Source of the DNA: Xanthobacter sp. YC-JY1
Lineage (GTDB): Bacteria > Pseudomonadota > Alphaproteobacteria > Rhizobiales > Xanthobacteraceae
Length of the DNA: 64,000 nt
Reading direction: 5' to 3'
Assembly: GCF_021730305.1 (NCBI RefSeq)
Contig: NZ_CP032674.1
Location: 1,659,001 to 1,723,000 of the forward strand
Shown: piece after piece, positions 34,389-42,101 of the stretch
Layout: every line of letters starts with the position of its first letter
Position numbering within the stretch: the stretch's first letter is position 1
Program-made: the position numbers and the translations under genes
Notes under the pieces: generated by a model
Seen by the model: the letters and a program-made list of their open reading frames with translations, nothing else
Told to the model about the DNA's origin: nothing
Database searches by the model: none

Positions 34389-35150
34389 TCACTCGTAGGC
34401 GTCGGCCCCCTTCCGCAGGGTCTGCCACTGGGCGTCGTCATGGCCGCACAGGACGGTGGCGCCGCCTGCCTCGATCCTGCGGATTTCCGCGATGGAGCGA
34501 TGGTGAAGATCGACGTTCCAGGTGTTCTTCGGCACCACGCCGGGGTCGAGGCTGGTCCGCAGGCTCACCGCGTCGGAGGCCAGCAGGAAGGCGCCGTCGC
34601 GGTCCAGGGTGACGAGCGCACCGGTGAGGCCCGGCGTGTGGCCTGGCAACGGGATGAGGGTGACGCGCCCGTCGCCGAACAGATCCTTCTCTCCCTCTAT
34701 CAGCTCCAGGGGATTGCCCTGGTCCCACTCGATCGGGAGATAGCCTGCGGAAGCGGCATTCTCCGCCTTCGCTGCGGCGAGTTCCGCCGTGTGGACGATG
34801 ACCGTCGCCTTGCGGAAGAAGCCGTTGCAGCCGCAATGGTCCGGGTGGAAGTGCGAGCAGACCACCACGTCGATGTCGTCGGCCCCAAGACCCACGCAGG
34901 AGAGCTGGGAGACCACATTGTCCTCGGGCCCCATGATCGGCGTCATGGCCCGCGCCACGCCGCCCCATCGCGCCTCGGCATCGTCCACGACGGACGGGTG
35001 GCAGCCCGTGTCGAACAGGACGTTGCCCTGGGCATGTCGCAAGAGGATCGAGGCAACCGGCAGCTCGATGCTCTCGCTGCGGTCGGCATCGGGCTGGTAG
35101 ATGTGCCGCTTCATCCGGAGGCGGCCGCCGGAAAGCACGTGCATCTTCAT
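34389..35150 (-). CDS. MBL-fold metallo-hydrolase, N-acyl-homoserine-lactonase-like
   Basis: A 253-aa metallo-beta-lactamase-fold protein. The dinuclear zinc motif is SHFHPDHCG, followed by PGHTPG, the bridging Asp in ASDAV, and a final His in CGHDD. This set matches the AttM/AiiA-like lactonase group, which opens lactones, but members also hydrolyse thioesters and other esters. The ATG at 35150 has GGGAGG 9 nt upstream. It sits in the CoA-linked operon, so it may open a lactone intermediate rather than act in quorum quenching. That is inference. Confidence 0.85.
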   Translation of the reverse strand: MKMHVLSGGRLRMKRHIYQPDADRSESIELPVASILLRHAQGNVLFDTGCHPSVVDDAEARWGGVARAMTPIMGPEDNVVSQLSCVGLGADDIDVVVCSHFHPDHCGCNGFFRKATVIVHTAELAAAKAENAASAGYLPIEWDQGNPLELIEGEKDLFGDGRVTLIPLPGHTPGLTGALVTLDRDGAFLLASDAVSLRTSLDPGVVPKNTWNVDLHHRSIAEIRRIEAGGATVLCGHDDAQWQTLRKGADAYE

Positions 35151-35176
35151 GGCTGTTTCCTCCCGTGCGGGACCGC

Positions 35177-35950
35177 TCACCGCCCCTCGAAGCGCGGCGG
35201 GCGCTTCTCGGCGAAGGCATTGCGCCCCTCCTTATAGTCGAAGCTGCGGGATGCACCGTCGATGCGCGCCTGGGCGGCATCGAGATCGAGCGCCCCGGGC
35301 CCCATGGCGAGACCGTCGAGGATGAACTTCGCCCCGCTCACGGAGAGCGGCGCATTCGCCGCGATGCGTCCGGCGAGGGTTCGGGCCGCAGCCATCGGGT
35401 CGTGAGCCAGGTCGTCTGCGAAGCCGATGCGCAGCGCCTCTTCGGCGGGGATGCGATCCGCCGTGTAGAGGATGCGCTTCGCCTGCGTGAGCCCGACGAG
35501 CGAAAGCAGGCGCTGGGTGCTGCGCACGCCATAGACGATGGAAAGCTTGGCCGCCGGAATGCCGAAGATGGCGGTCGGCGCGGCGATGCGAAAATCGCAG
35601 GACATGGAGAGGTGGCACCCCCCGCCGAGGCAATAGCCGGAGACCACGGCGATGGTCGGCTTGCCGGCCCCAGCGATGGCGTCGGACGACGCATCCACCG
35701 CCACTTCATATTCCACGCTCTGCTCCAGCGTGTGGCGCACAACCGGGAATTCGGAGATGTCCGCCCCGACGCTGAAGTCGGCGCCCGCGCCTGCGAGCAG
35801 GATCGCCCGTACATCGCGGTCCGCGCCGAGCTCGGAGAATATCCGCGCCACGTCGCGCCACATGGCGAGCGTCATGGCGTTGCGCTGCGCCGGACGATTC
35901 AGCGTGACGGTGGCGATGTGGTCCGCGACGGCAACCTCGATATCCGCCAT
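35177..35950 (-). CDS. Crotonase-fold (enoyl-CoA hydratase/isomerase family) protein lacking both hydratase glutamates
   Basis: A 257-aa crotonase homologue. Oxyanion-hole segments are present (GADFSVGADISEF and GYCLGGGCHLSMSCDF). At the position of hydratase Glu144 (LGGGCEL) there is His. At that of Glu164 (QPEILLG) the sequence reads IPAAKLS, with Ala. So it is unlikely to be an ordinary enoyl-CoA hydratase. Crotonases with such changes include decarboxylases, isomerases and hydrolases. Its stop is followed at once by the MBL gene, and its ATG directly follows the thioesterase stop (TGAATG). Confidence 0.87.
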   Translation of the reverse strand: MADIEVAVADHIATVTLNRPAQRNAMTLAMWRDVARIFSELGADRDVRAILLAGAGADFSVGADISEFPVVRHTLEQSVEYEVAVDASSDAIAGAGKPTIAVVSGYCLGGGCHLSMSCDFRIAAPTAIFGIPAAKLSIVYGVRSTQRLLSLVGLTQAKRILYTADRIPAEEALRIGFADDLAHDPMAAARTLAGRIAANAPLSVSGAKFILDGLAMGPGALDLDAAQARIDGASRSFDYKEGRNAFAEKRPPRFEGR

Positions 35951-36418
35951 TCAGCCCTCCCTGGTCCCAACGCCCGCCTCGCCGACGACGAGGGGCGCAA
36001 GAACATGGCGCAGCTTGTCCGGGAGCGGAACCGGCCGGTTCGTGGCGCGGTCCACATAGACATGGATGAAATGCCCCTGTGCGGCCGCCACATCGTCCGC
36101 ATCGCGAAAGAGGCCGATCTCGTATCGCACACTGGTGGTTCCGAGGCGCCCGACGCGCAGGCCCGCGTGCACCTTCGAGGGAAAGGACAGGGACGAGAAA
36201 TACTGGCAGCGCGTCTCCGCCACGAGCCCGATGACGGGACTGGCCTCGACGTCCAGCGCACCTGTCTCGATCAGGTAATGACCGACGGCCGTATCGAAGA
36301 AAGAGTAATAAACCACGTTGTTCACGTGCTGGTAGACGTCATTGTCCATCCAGCGCGTCGTGATCTCCCGGAAGTGTCGATAGTTCTGCCGTCGGTCCGG
36401 CATTTCGCGCGCGCTCAC
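35951..36418 (-). CDS. Acyl-CoA thioesterase, 4HBT hot-dog fold
   Basis: A 155-aa 4-hydroxybenzoyl-CoA-thioesterase-like protein. It has the active-site segment TRWMDNDVYQHVNN (catalytic Asp in DND, then HVNN at the helix start) and the usual hot-dog pattern. The GTG at 36418 is preceded by GGGAGG; an ATG five codons later is possible. It is the first gene of the leftward CoA operon, 108 bp downstream of its promoter -10. It would release CoA from an acyl or aroyl thioester. Confidence 0.88.
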   Translation of the reverse strand: MSAREMPDRRQNYRHFREITTRWMDNDVYQHVNNVVYYSFFDTAVGHYLIETGALDVEASPVIGLVAETRCQYFSSLSFPSKVHAGLRVGRLGTTSVRYEIGLFRDADDVAAAQGHFIHVYVDRATNRPVPLPDKLRHVLAPLVVGEAGVGTREG

Positions 36419-36525
36419 CTGCCGCCTCCCTTCCAGGCCTGCCCGCGGGCGGGCACCAGCGGTTCTTGTCCGGCCCGTCGTGCCGCCGGACGGCGGTCGC
36501 GTCGATCGGATCCGCTGATCAATTC

Positions 36526-36562
36526 GTAACTTGCATTAATAGACTGAAAGTGCTGTTGTCAA
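36526..36562 (-). promoter_or_regulatory. Promoter with overlapping operator for the thioesterase-to-ligase operon
   Basis: Read leftward: -35 TTGACA (complement of 36557-36562), 16-bp spacer, -10 ATTAAT (36535-36540). The element CAGTCTATTAATGCAAGTTA overlaps the -10 and matches the Mo-hydroxylase promoter element at 28100-28120 with 18 of 21 identical bases, in the same position relative to the -35. The rest of the 349-bp region 36419-36767 also drives the divergent binding-protein gene; nothing else definite was seen in it. Confidence 0.7.
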
Positions 36563-36767
36563 TGCCGCACCGACCGATACGGGACCGACGAACCGGCCTC
36601 AGACAGCATTTCCTGCGGCGCGCAAGACTCCATACTGCACCGCGGGATGAAATGACCGGGACGCGGCAATTCAAACGTCCATTTATGAAAGACATGGGTC
36701 GGTGCGGGGACAGACCAGCCGGACGCTAAGCCGGAAAGGCGCGCCGGATCACGCAGGAGGAAGACGG

Positions 36768-38009
36768 ATGTCCAGGATTGCACACGTGGCGACGATATGC
36801 GCCGCGCTTGCCATGTCGCTGCCGGCCCATGCTCAGACCCCCGCGGCTCCGCCCGCGGCCGGCAAGATCGCCAATGACATGGTGAAGATCGGCGTTCTCA
36901 CCGACATGTCGGGGCAGTTCTCCCATGAATCGGGTGAGGGATCCGTCACGGCGGTGAAGATGGCCGTGGAAGACTTCGGCGGGAAGGTGCTCGGCAAGCC
37001 CATCGAGGTCATTGTCGCCGACCACCAGAACAAGACCGAGATTGCCATCGCCAAGGCGAAGGAATGGTTCGACGTCGACAAGGTCGACATGATCGCCAAC
37101 CTCATCAATTCTGCCGTGGCCATCGGCGTCGCCGGGGTGGCGAAGGAAAAGAACGGCATCGCCATCATCAACGGCTCGGGCTCCTCGCGCCTCACCGGCG
37201 ACATGTGCACGCCGAACTCGATCCACTATGCGTACGACACCTATGCGCTGGCCGTCGGCACGGGGAACGCACTCATCAAGCAAGGCAAGAAGAACTGGTT
37301 CTTCCTGACCGCGGACTATGCCTTCGGCCACGCTTTGGAGGCCGACACAGCGTCGGTGGTAAAGGCAGGCGGGGGCAACGTGGTGGGCGCTGTGCGCTAC
37401 CCCATCAATACCCTCGATCACGGCTCCTTCATGCTTCAGGCGCAGGGATCGGGAGCGGACGTGATTGCGGTCGCCGGCTCCGGCACCGTCTTCATCAACG
37501 CCGTGAAGGCCGCGCACGATTTCGGGCTGACGCAATCCGGCAAGCAGTCCCTCGCCGGGCTCCTCGTGTGGATCACAGATATCCATTCCATGGGCCTTGA
37601 GAATGCCCAGGGCCTCGTGCTCACCAATGCCTTCTACTGGGATCGGGACGATGAGACCCGCGCCTTCTCCAAGCGCTTCGAGGCCCGCATGGGCCGCAAG
37701 CCGCACATGGGCGATGCGGGAGACTATTCCTCCACCATGCTCTATCTGAAGGCTGTCGAGGCTGCCGGAACCGATGAGGCTCAGGCCGTCATGGCCAAGA
37801 TGCGCGAGATGAAGGTCAACGACTTCTTCGCCAAGAACGGCTACATCCGCGCCGATGGCCGCTTCATCCACGACATGTACGTCTATCAGGTGAAGAGCCC
37901 TTCGGAATCGAAGGGACCGTGGGACTATTACAAGCTGGTGCAGGTCATTCCGGGCGAGCAGGCTTTCCGCCCGCTGTCCCAGAGCCAGTGCCCGCTGATC
38001 AAGAAGTAG
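36768..38009 (+). CDS. Orphan ABC transporter substrate-binding protein (Peripla_BP_6)
   Basis: A 413-aa periplasmic binding protein with a signal peptide (MSRIAHVATICAALAM, cleavage near HAQTP). The opening domain is VKIGVLTDMSGQFSHESGEG, and it carries features of the urea/amide/aromatic-acid binding branch (DHQNKTEIAIAKAKEWFD). CAGGAGG at 36754-36760 fixes the ATG. No permease or ATPase gene is adjacent, so it must use another transporter or act as a sensor. Its 3-prime end overlaps the convergent regulator gene by 11 bp. Its place beside the CoA operon suggests uptake of that pathway's substrate. Confidence 0.9.
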   Translation: MSRIAHVATICAALAMSLPAHAQTPAAPPAAGKIANDMVKIGVLTDMSGQFSHESGEGSVTAVKMAVEDFGGKVLGKPIEVIVADHQNKTEIAIAKAKEWFDVDKVDMIANLINSAVAIGVAGVAKEKNGIAIINGSGSSRLTGDMCTPNSIHYAYDTYALAVGTGNALIKQGKKNWFFLTADYAFGHALEADTASVVKAGGGNVVGAVRYPINTLDHGSFMLQAQGSGADVIAVAGSGTVFINAVKAAHDFGLTQSGKQSLAGLLVWITDIHSMGLENAQGLVLTNAFYWDRDDETRAFSKRFEARMGRKPHMGDAGDYSSTMLYLKAVEAAGTDEAQAVMAKMREMKVNDFFAKNGYIRADGRFIHDMYVYQVKSPSESKGPWDYYKLVQVIPGEQAFRPLSQSQCPLIKK

Positions 38010-39162
38010 CGGTCCCTGGGCGGCCCCGGCGTGGGGCCGCCCGCTTCCCCGGCCGGGCCTCATCCTGCGTCGCCCGGTCTTGGCTGGGCACATCCTGAGC
38101 AGGCGCATCCTCCCCCGACACCAAAATCTCGACTATCCGGTCGCCGGCCTGCGGAGCGCCGTAGAGGGCCGGATCGTAGTTGAGGCGGTAGCGCATGTCG
38201 GGGGCCTCGATGGGCTTGCGGCACTTGTTGCACACCACCACTGCGGAAAAATCGTGCCCGCAGTCGAGATGCGTCAGGACCAGCGGCGGATCGCCGGCGG
38301 ACAGCCACCGGTCGCCCCACGCGCCCATGGTGATGAATGCGCCGTAGAGGTCCTTGCCCATTTCGGTGAGCCGATATTCGTAGCGCTCGGGCAGATCCTG
38401 GTACTTGACCCGATCGAACACGCCGCGCGTTACGAGCCGCCCGAGCCGTTCGGTGAGGATGTTGGGTGCGATCCTGAGCTCTGTCTGCATCTGGTCGAAC
38501 CGCCGCACGCCGAAGAATGCCTCGCGCAGGATAAGAAAGCTCCAGCGGTCGCCGATGATCTCCAGGGAACGCGATACCGAGCTCGGGCGGCCGCGCGAGA
38601 AGCTCGATGACTCAGCTGTGCGTCGCGCCCGCTTCGCCGGCTCCACGGGGGTGCGGCCAGCGCCCGGTCCGTCGCGGTAGCGCACACGGTTTGCCTTCAC
38701 CTCGCCGAGGCAGTGGGAACAAGCCACATAGGGTTCGCATTCCTGCCCACAGGTGGCGTGGATCAGCTTGAGCGGCGGCCCTTCCGGGTCGGAAAGCCAG
38801 CGGTCGCCGAAGCGGATCAGTGCGACGAAGCTCGGGTACAGCTCCATTCCACAGCGCGTGAGATGATATTCGGCTCGGCTTGAATTCGCCGAATAGTGCA
38901 CCTGGCGGAAAATGCCGCGCACGGTGAGGCGCTTCAGCCGTTCCGCAAGCGTGCCGCGTGGCAGCCCGAGCGCGGTCCGGAACTGTTCAAACCGCCGCGC
39001 GCCGAAGAACGCCTCGCGTATGACGAGGAAGCTCCACGCATCCGACATGATGGAGATTGTGCGTCCGACCGAGCAGTTGCGTTCAAACAGCTGAGGCACC
39101 GCCTGGCTCCTGGATGCGGTCTTCGCATTCGCTCCGGGGCCCGCACGCTTCTCGTTCGGCAT
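37999..39162 (-). CDS. Tandem HxlR-type double winged-helix regulator
   Basis: A 387-aa protein with two complete HxlR domains in one chain. The first (about 30-130) has DAWSFLVIREAFFGARRFEQ and the second (about 205-300) has DRWSFLILREAFFGVRRFDQ. Each is followed by a Cys cluster (CGQECEPYVACSHC and CGHDFSAVVVCNKC) that looks like a small zinc-binding knuckle. Single-domain HxlR proteins bind as dimers; here one chain may mimic a dimer. I use the ATG at 39162, although a TTG nine codons earlier exists. It is the likely regulator of the Mo-hydroxylase and CoA operons. The Lys/Arg-rich tail is poorly conserved-looking. Confidence 0.85.
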   Translation of the reverse strand: MPNEKRAGPGANAKTASRSQAVPQLFERNCSVGRTISIMSDAWSFLVIREAFFGARRFEQFRTALGLPRGTLAERLKRLTVRGIFRQVHYSANSSRAEYHLTRCGMELYPSFVALIRFGDRWLSDPEGPPLKLIHATCGQECEPYVACSHCLGEVKANRVRYRDGPGAGRTPVEPAKRARRTAESSSFSRGRPSSVSRSLEIIGDRWSFLILREAFFGVRRFDQMQTELRIAPNILTERLGRLVTRGVFDRVKYQDLPERYEYRLTEMGKDLYGAFITMGAWGDRWLSAGDPPLVLTHLDCGHDFSAVVVCNKCRKPIEAPDMRYRLNYDPALYGAPQAGDRIVEILVSGEDAPAQDVPSQDRATQDEARPGKRAAPRRGRPGTATS

Positions 39163-39197
39163 CTGGCCGCGCACTCCATGTGGCAATTTTCAGTCCA

Positions 39198-39205
39198 ACT
39201 ATAGT
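39198..39205. promoter_or_regulatory. Palindrome upstream of the double-HxlR gene
   Basis: ACTATAGT is a perfect 8-bp palindrome (slightly longer with one mismatch), 36 bp upstream of the regulator's start. HxlR-family sites often contain such A/T-rich ACTAT/ATAGT half-sites, so autoregulation is plausible. The site is short and could be chance. Confidence 0.35.
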
Positions 39206-39435
39206 ACCAATGAATCAGGACGTCGCGCGGATATCTATATGGCCGCGAGCGACCTTCGGTGCCCACCTTTTCATTCGCCGCGCCGAGGCTGCTATAAGAT
39301 AAATATGCCCCCGGCGAGGGTCGTAGGTGAGTTAAGAAATTTAGACTACAGAAAAGTCGATCGAGATATCATTTATTTGATGAGGTGCGGTGTATTCTCT
39401 CAGGCATCATAAAATCTGATTGATATTTCATATGT

Positions 39436-39567
39436 TCAAATCAATGCGAACATGTCCATTTCTGCGGCCTCAACCTTGACTCTGGCCCCACCATTTCCCG
39501 CAATGAAAATAACAGCGGCGGCTTCGAGAGCGGTGCAGATCGCGGCGCTGTCCGAGAAACGATCCAT
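39436..39567 (-). pseudogene. Relic of an XRE-type regulator C-terminus
   Basis: A 43-codon open stretch whose middle reads SAAICTALEAAAVIFIAGNG. It corresponds to the common C-terminal tail of short XRE-family regulators (AAIRAALExAGVIFxxENG then GVRL). The helix-turn-helix part is absent. A second, better preserved relic of the same tail is at 62515-62640. It lies in the 573-bp gap between the double-HxlR gene and acoR; the rest of that gap is AT-rich and shows no gene. Confidence 0.45.
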
Positions 39568-39735
39568 CGTCTCCGAGAATCTCGACAGCATCGTCGACGC
39601 GTTCCCCTACGCCAGCACAGCCAGGGCTGCGACTGTGCGCATCAAGCCCCATGCCCGCGCGACGATGCCAGTCGCAAACCCGCAGCACCTGAGCGATACC
39701 GACCTGAAAAAGCGACGTTTGGCGACCTGCTGCGC

Positions 39736-41697
39736 CTAGGTCGAGATGCGCCGCGCGATCCCGCTGCGGCGCATGCGGCGGTGGATCGTCGTGCGGTCCA
39801 CCCCGAGGTCGCGGGCGACGGCGGAGATGTTCCATCCCCGCGCACGCAGGGCCGCGACGAGCCCGTCACGCGCGGCGTCCGCCTCTCCCCTGAGGAGGGC
39901 AGGCGAGATCGCAGACCCATGGGGCAGGGCGTCCCCCGCGAGCAGGCCTTCGGGAAGGTCGTCGGGCTCGATCGTCCCTCCGGAGGAGAGGGCGCAGGCG
40001 AGATCAAGCGTGTTCATCAATTCGCGGATATTGCCGGGCCAGCGATGGTCGCGCAGCAGACCGAGCGCGACCGGCGACAGGCTGAAACGCGTTTTCTCCA
40101 CCTTGCCACGCTCCTCCAGAAGGCGCTCCACCAGCCAGTCGAAATCGGCGCGGCGGCGCAGGGGCGGCAAGGTGAGCACCGCGCCGCTCAGGCGGAAATA
40201 GAGATCTTCGCGGAACCGGCCTGCGTTGACCTCGGCGCGCAGATCGCGGTGGCTCGCTGCGATGACGCGGATGTTCACGGGCACCGGCCGGGTGCGACCC
40301 AGGGGAGTCACCTCCCGCTCCGCCAGCACGCGCAGCAGGCGGGTCTGGAGGGGCAGGGGCATGTCGCCGATCTCGTCGAGAAAGAGCGTGCCGCCATCCG
40401 CCTCCAGTACCAGCCCCTTGCGGCCGCGCGCCGCCGCGCCGGTGAAGGCGCCGGCCTCGTAGCCGAACAGCTCGCCCTCGATCAGCGTCTCCGGCAGCGC
40501 GGCGCAGTTCACCGCCACGAACGGCCGCGCCGAGCGGGCGCCGGCGGCATGGATGGCCTTGGCGAGGAATTCCTTGCCGGTGCCGGTCTCGCCACAGACG
40601 ATGAGGTTCATCTGCGTGTTCACCAGCCGCGCGGCGCGCTCCACCACACCGGCCATGGCGGGATCGCCGCCATTGAGGCCGGCGAGAGGCGCCGGCAGGC
40701 TTGGCGGGGCGGCGGCGACCGACCGGGTGGAAATGCGGGCCGGCAGCTGGCAGTGGGCGAACATGGGCGTACCGGTGCCGGCGAGGCGCACCATGCGCTG
40801 CGCCACCGGGCTTGCCGGGCTGAGGCGCGGCAGGTCGTCGAGGGCGATCTCGACGATGTCGGAGAGGCGGCGCCCCACCAGCGGCCGCGCGGCATCGGCC
40901 GTTGGGCGCGACTCCAGTTCGCGCCGCAACAGGGCGCGGGCCTTGCTGTTGAAGCCGGCGATGCACCCCGCCCGGTCCACCGCCAGCACATAGGGCGGGT
41001 CCACATCCGCAAATTCGGGCGAGGGCGCGAGGCGCAGGATGAACTCGCCGCGGAAGCGGTTGAGCAGGTTCGCCGTCTCGATCTTGTGAGCGATCGACTT
41101 CACCAATTGCAGCGCGAGCAGCTGGCTCTCCTTCGGCTGCGGCGAGCGCAGGGCGGAGATGTCGAGCACGGCGGCGAGCGCGCCGGAGGGATCGAACACG
41201 GGCGCCGCCGTGCAGGTGAGGGGAATGTGCGTGGCGTCGAAATGGTCGGTCTGGTGAACGGTCAGAGCCTCCCCCGTGGCGATGCAGGTGCCAACCGCGC
41301 AGGTGCCCGCGCTCGGCTCCTTCCAGTCGGCGCCGAGATAGAGGCCGGCGCGCATGAGACTGGCGTCAAAGGTGGGATCGCCGATGAAGTCGACGGTGAT
41401 GCCCTTGGCGTCGGTCAGCAGCAGCACGTAGCCGAGGCCCGCCACGTCCCGATACAGCGTCTCCACACCGAAGCGCGCGGTGTGGATGAACTCGTCCATG
41501 GCGTCCTGATGCTCGCGCAACTGGGTCGAGGGTAGGATCAGGGGCTCGCGCAGCACCACCGGATCAAGACGATGCTCGCTGACGCAGCGCTGCCAGGACT
41601 GGGTGATGACCTGATCGCGCGTCGCGCGTGATGGCACAGGCAAGCCGCTCGCCGCGCGCATGAGCTCGTCGATGTGCGCGACCTGCTCCTGTCGCAT
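39736..41697 (-). CDS. acoR: Sigma-54-dependent activator of acetoin catabolism
   Basis: A 653-aa bacterial enhancer-binding protein. The N-terminal part holds a GAF-type sensory domain (ADWKEPSAGTCAVGTCIATG). The AAA+ domain starts at about 335 with Walker A GETGTGKE and the sigma-54 contact loop GAFTGA. A Fis-type helix-turn-helix ends the protein (NISAVARDLGVDRTTIHRRM). It is divergent from acoABC, as AcoR usually is. It should bind upstream sites near 41817-41868 and drive the -24/-12 promoter at 41926. The ligand is probably acetoin or acetaldehyde. Confidence 0.93.
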   Translation of the reverse strand: MRQEQVAHIDELMRAASGLPVPSRATRDQVITQSWQRCVSEHRLDPVVLREPLILPSTQLREHQDAMDEFIHTARFGVETLYRDVAGLGYVLLLTDAKGITVDFIGDPTFDASLMRAGLYLGADWKEPSAGTCAVGTCIATGEALTVHQTDHFDATHIPLTCTAAPVFDPSGALAAVLDISALRSPQPKESQLLALQLVKSIAHKIETANLLNRFRGEFILRLAPSPEFADVDPPYVLAVDRAGCIAGFNSKARALLRRELESRPTADAARPLVGRRLSDIVEIALDDLPRLSPASPVAQRMVRLAGTGTPMFAHCQLPARISTRSVAAAPPSLPAPLAGLNGGDPAMAGVVERAARLVNTQMNLIVCGETGTGKEFLAKAIHAAGARSARPFVAVNCAALPETLIEGELFGYEAGAFTGAAARGRKGLVLEADGGTLFLDEIGDMPLPLQTRLLRVLAEREVTPLGRTRPVPVNIRVIAASHRDLRAEVNAGRFREDLYFRLSGAVLTLPPLRRRADFDWLVERLLEERGKVEKTRFSLSPVALGLLRDHRWPGNIRELMNTLDLACALSSGGTIEPDDLPEGLLAGDALPHGSAISPALLRGEADAARDGLVAALRARGWNISAVARDLGVDRTTIHRRMRRSGIARRIST

Positions 41698-41816
41698 GAC
41701 GATCCTCCCAGATCGTTTTTATTGAGAGCGAGTGTTGCCGCGAAATGAAGCGCCGGCAAGCCTTTCCGAGGGTCAGGCGCGTGTCGGCGAAATCCATGGC
41801 GAGGGTCACGCTGCAA

Positions 41817-41868
41817 CACCTGTGGCACGCGCGGCGCCACACCTGTGGCGCTGCCGCCTCAGGTGTCC
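41817..41868. promoter_or_regulatory. Probable AcoR upstream activating sites (three copies)
   Basis: Two direct copies of CACCTGTGGC (41817-41826 and 41840-41849, 23 bp apart) are followed by an inverted related copy (GACACCTGAGGC, complement of 41856-41867). The second lies in an imperfect palindrome CCACA-CC-TGTGG (41837-41848). They sit 58-110 bp upstream of the sigma-54 promoter, the usual place for enhancer-binding-protein sites. Confidence 0.6.
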
Positions 41869-41925
41869 ACGCGCTACGCTCGCGGCTCCGCCTTGTGCCG
41901 CAACGGTTTGGCGCGACGGGTGCGG

Positions 41926-41942
41926 TTGGCCTGCCCCTTGCT
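41926..41942 (+). promoter_or_regulatory. Sigma-54 (-24/-12) promoter of the aco operon
   Basis: TTGGCCTG-CCCC-TTGCT matches the -24/-12 consensus, with GG (41928-41929) and GC (41940-41941) separated by exactly 10 bp. It lies 160 bp upstream of acoA and downstream of the repeated AcoR-like sites. The 404-bp region 41698-42101 shows no gene. Confidence 0.72.
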
Positions 41943-42101
41943 CATGTCCTTCCCATCAAGCCGGCCCGAAGTCGGCGCCGAAGAATATGGCAGGGGAAGG
42001 AAACGTGGCCCGCTCCATCAGAAGCGGTGCCGTGAGCAGGCGCGCCTGCGGTTGCCTTTCTCCCTGCCGGTCCGGTCGATCTCAAGGAGGAGGAAAAGCC
42101 C

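Noticed and set aside
39452-39739. 95-codon rightward ORF between the HxlR gene and acoR
   Set aside because: No ribosome site or family. It runs opposite the XRE-tail relic, which explains its open frame.
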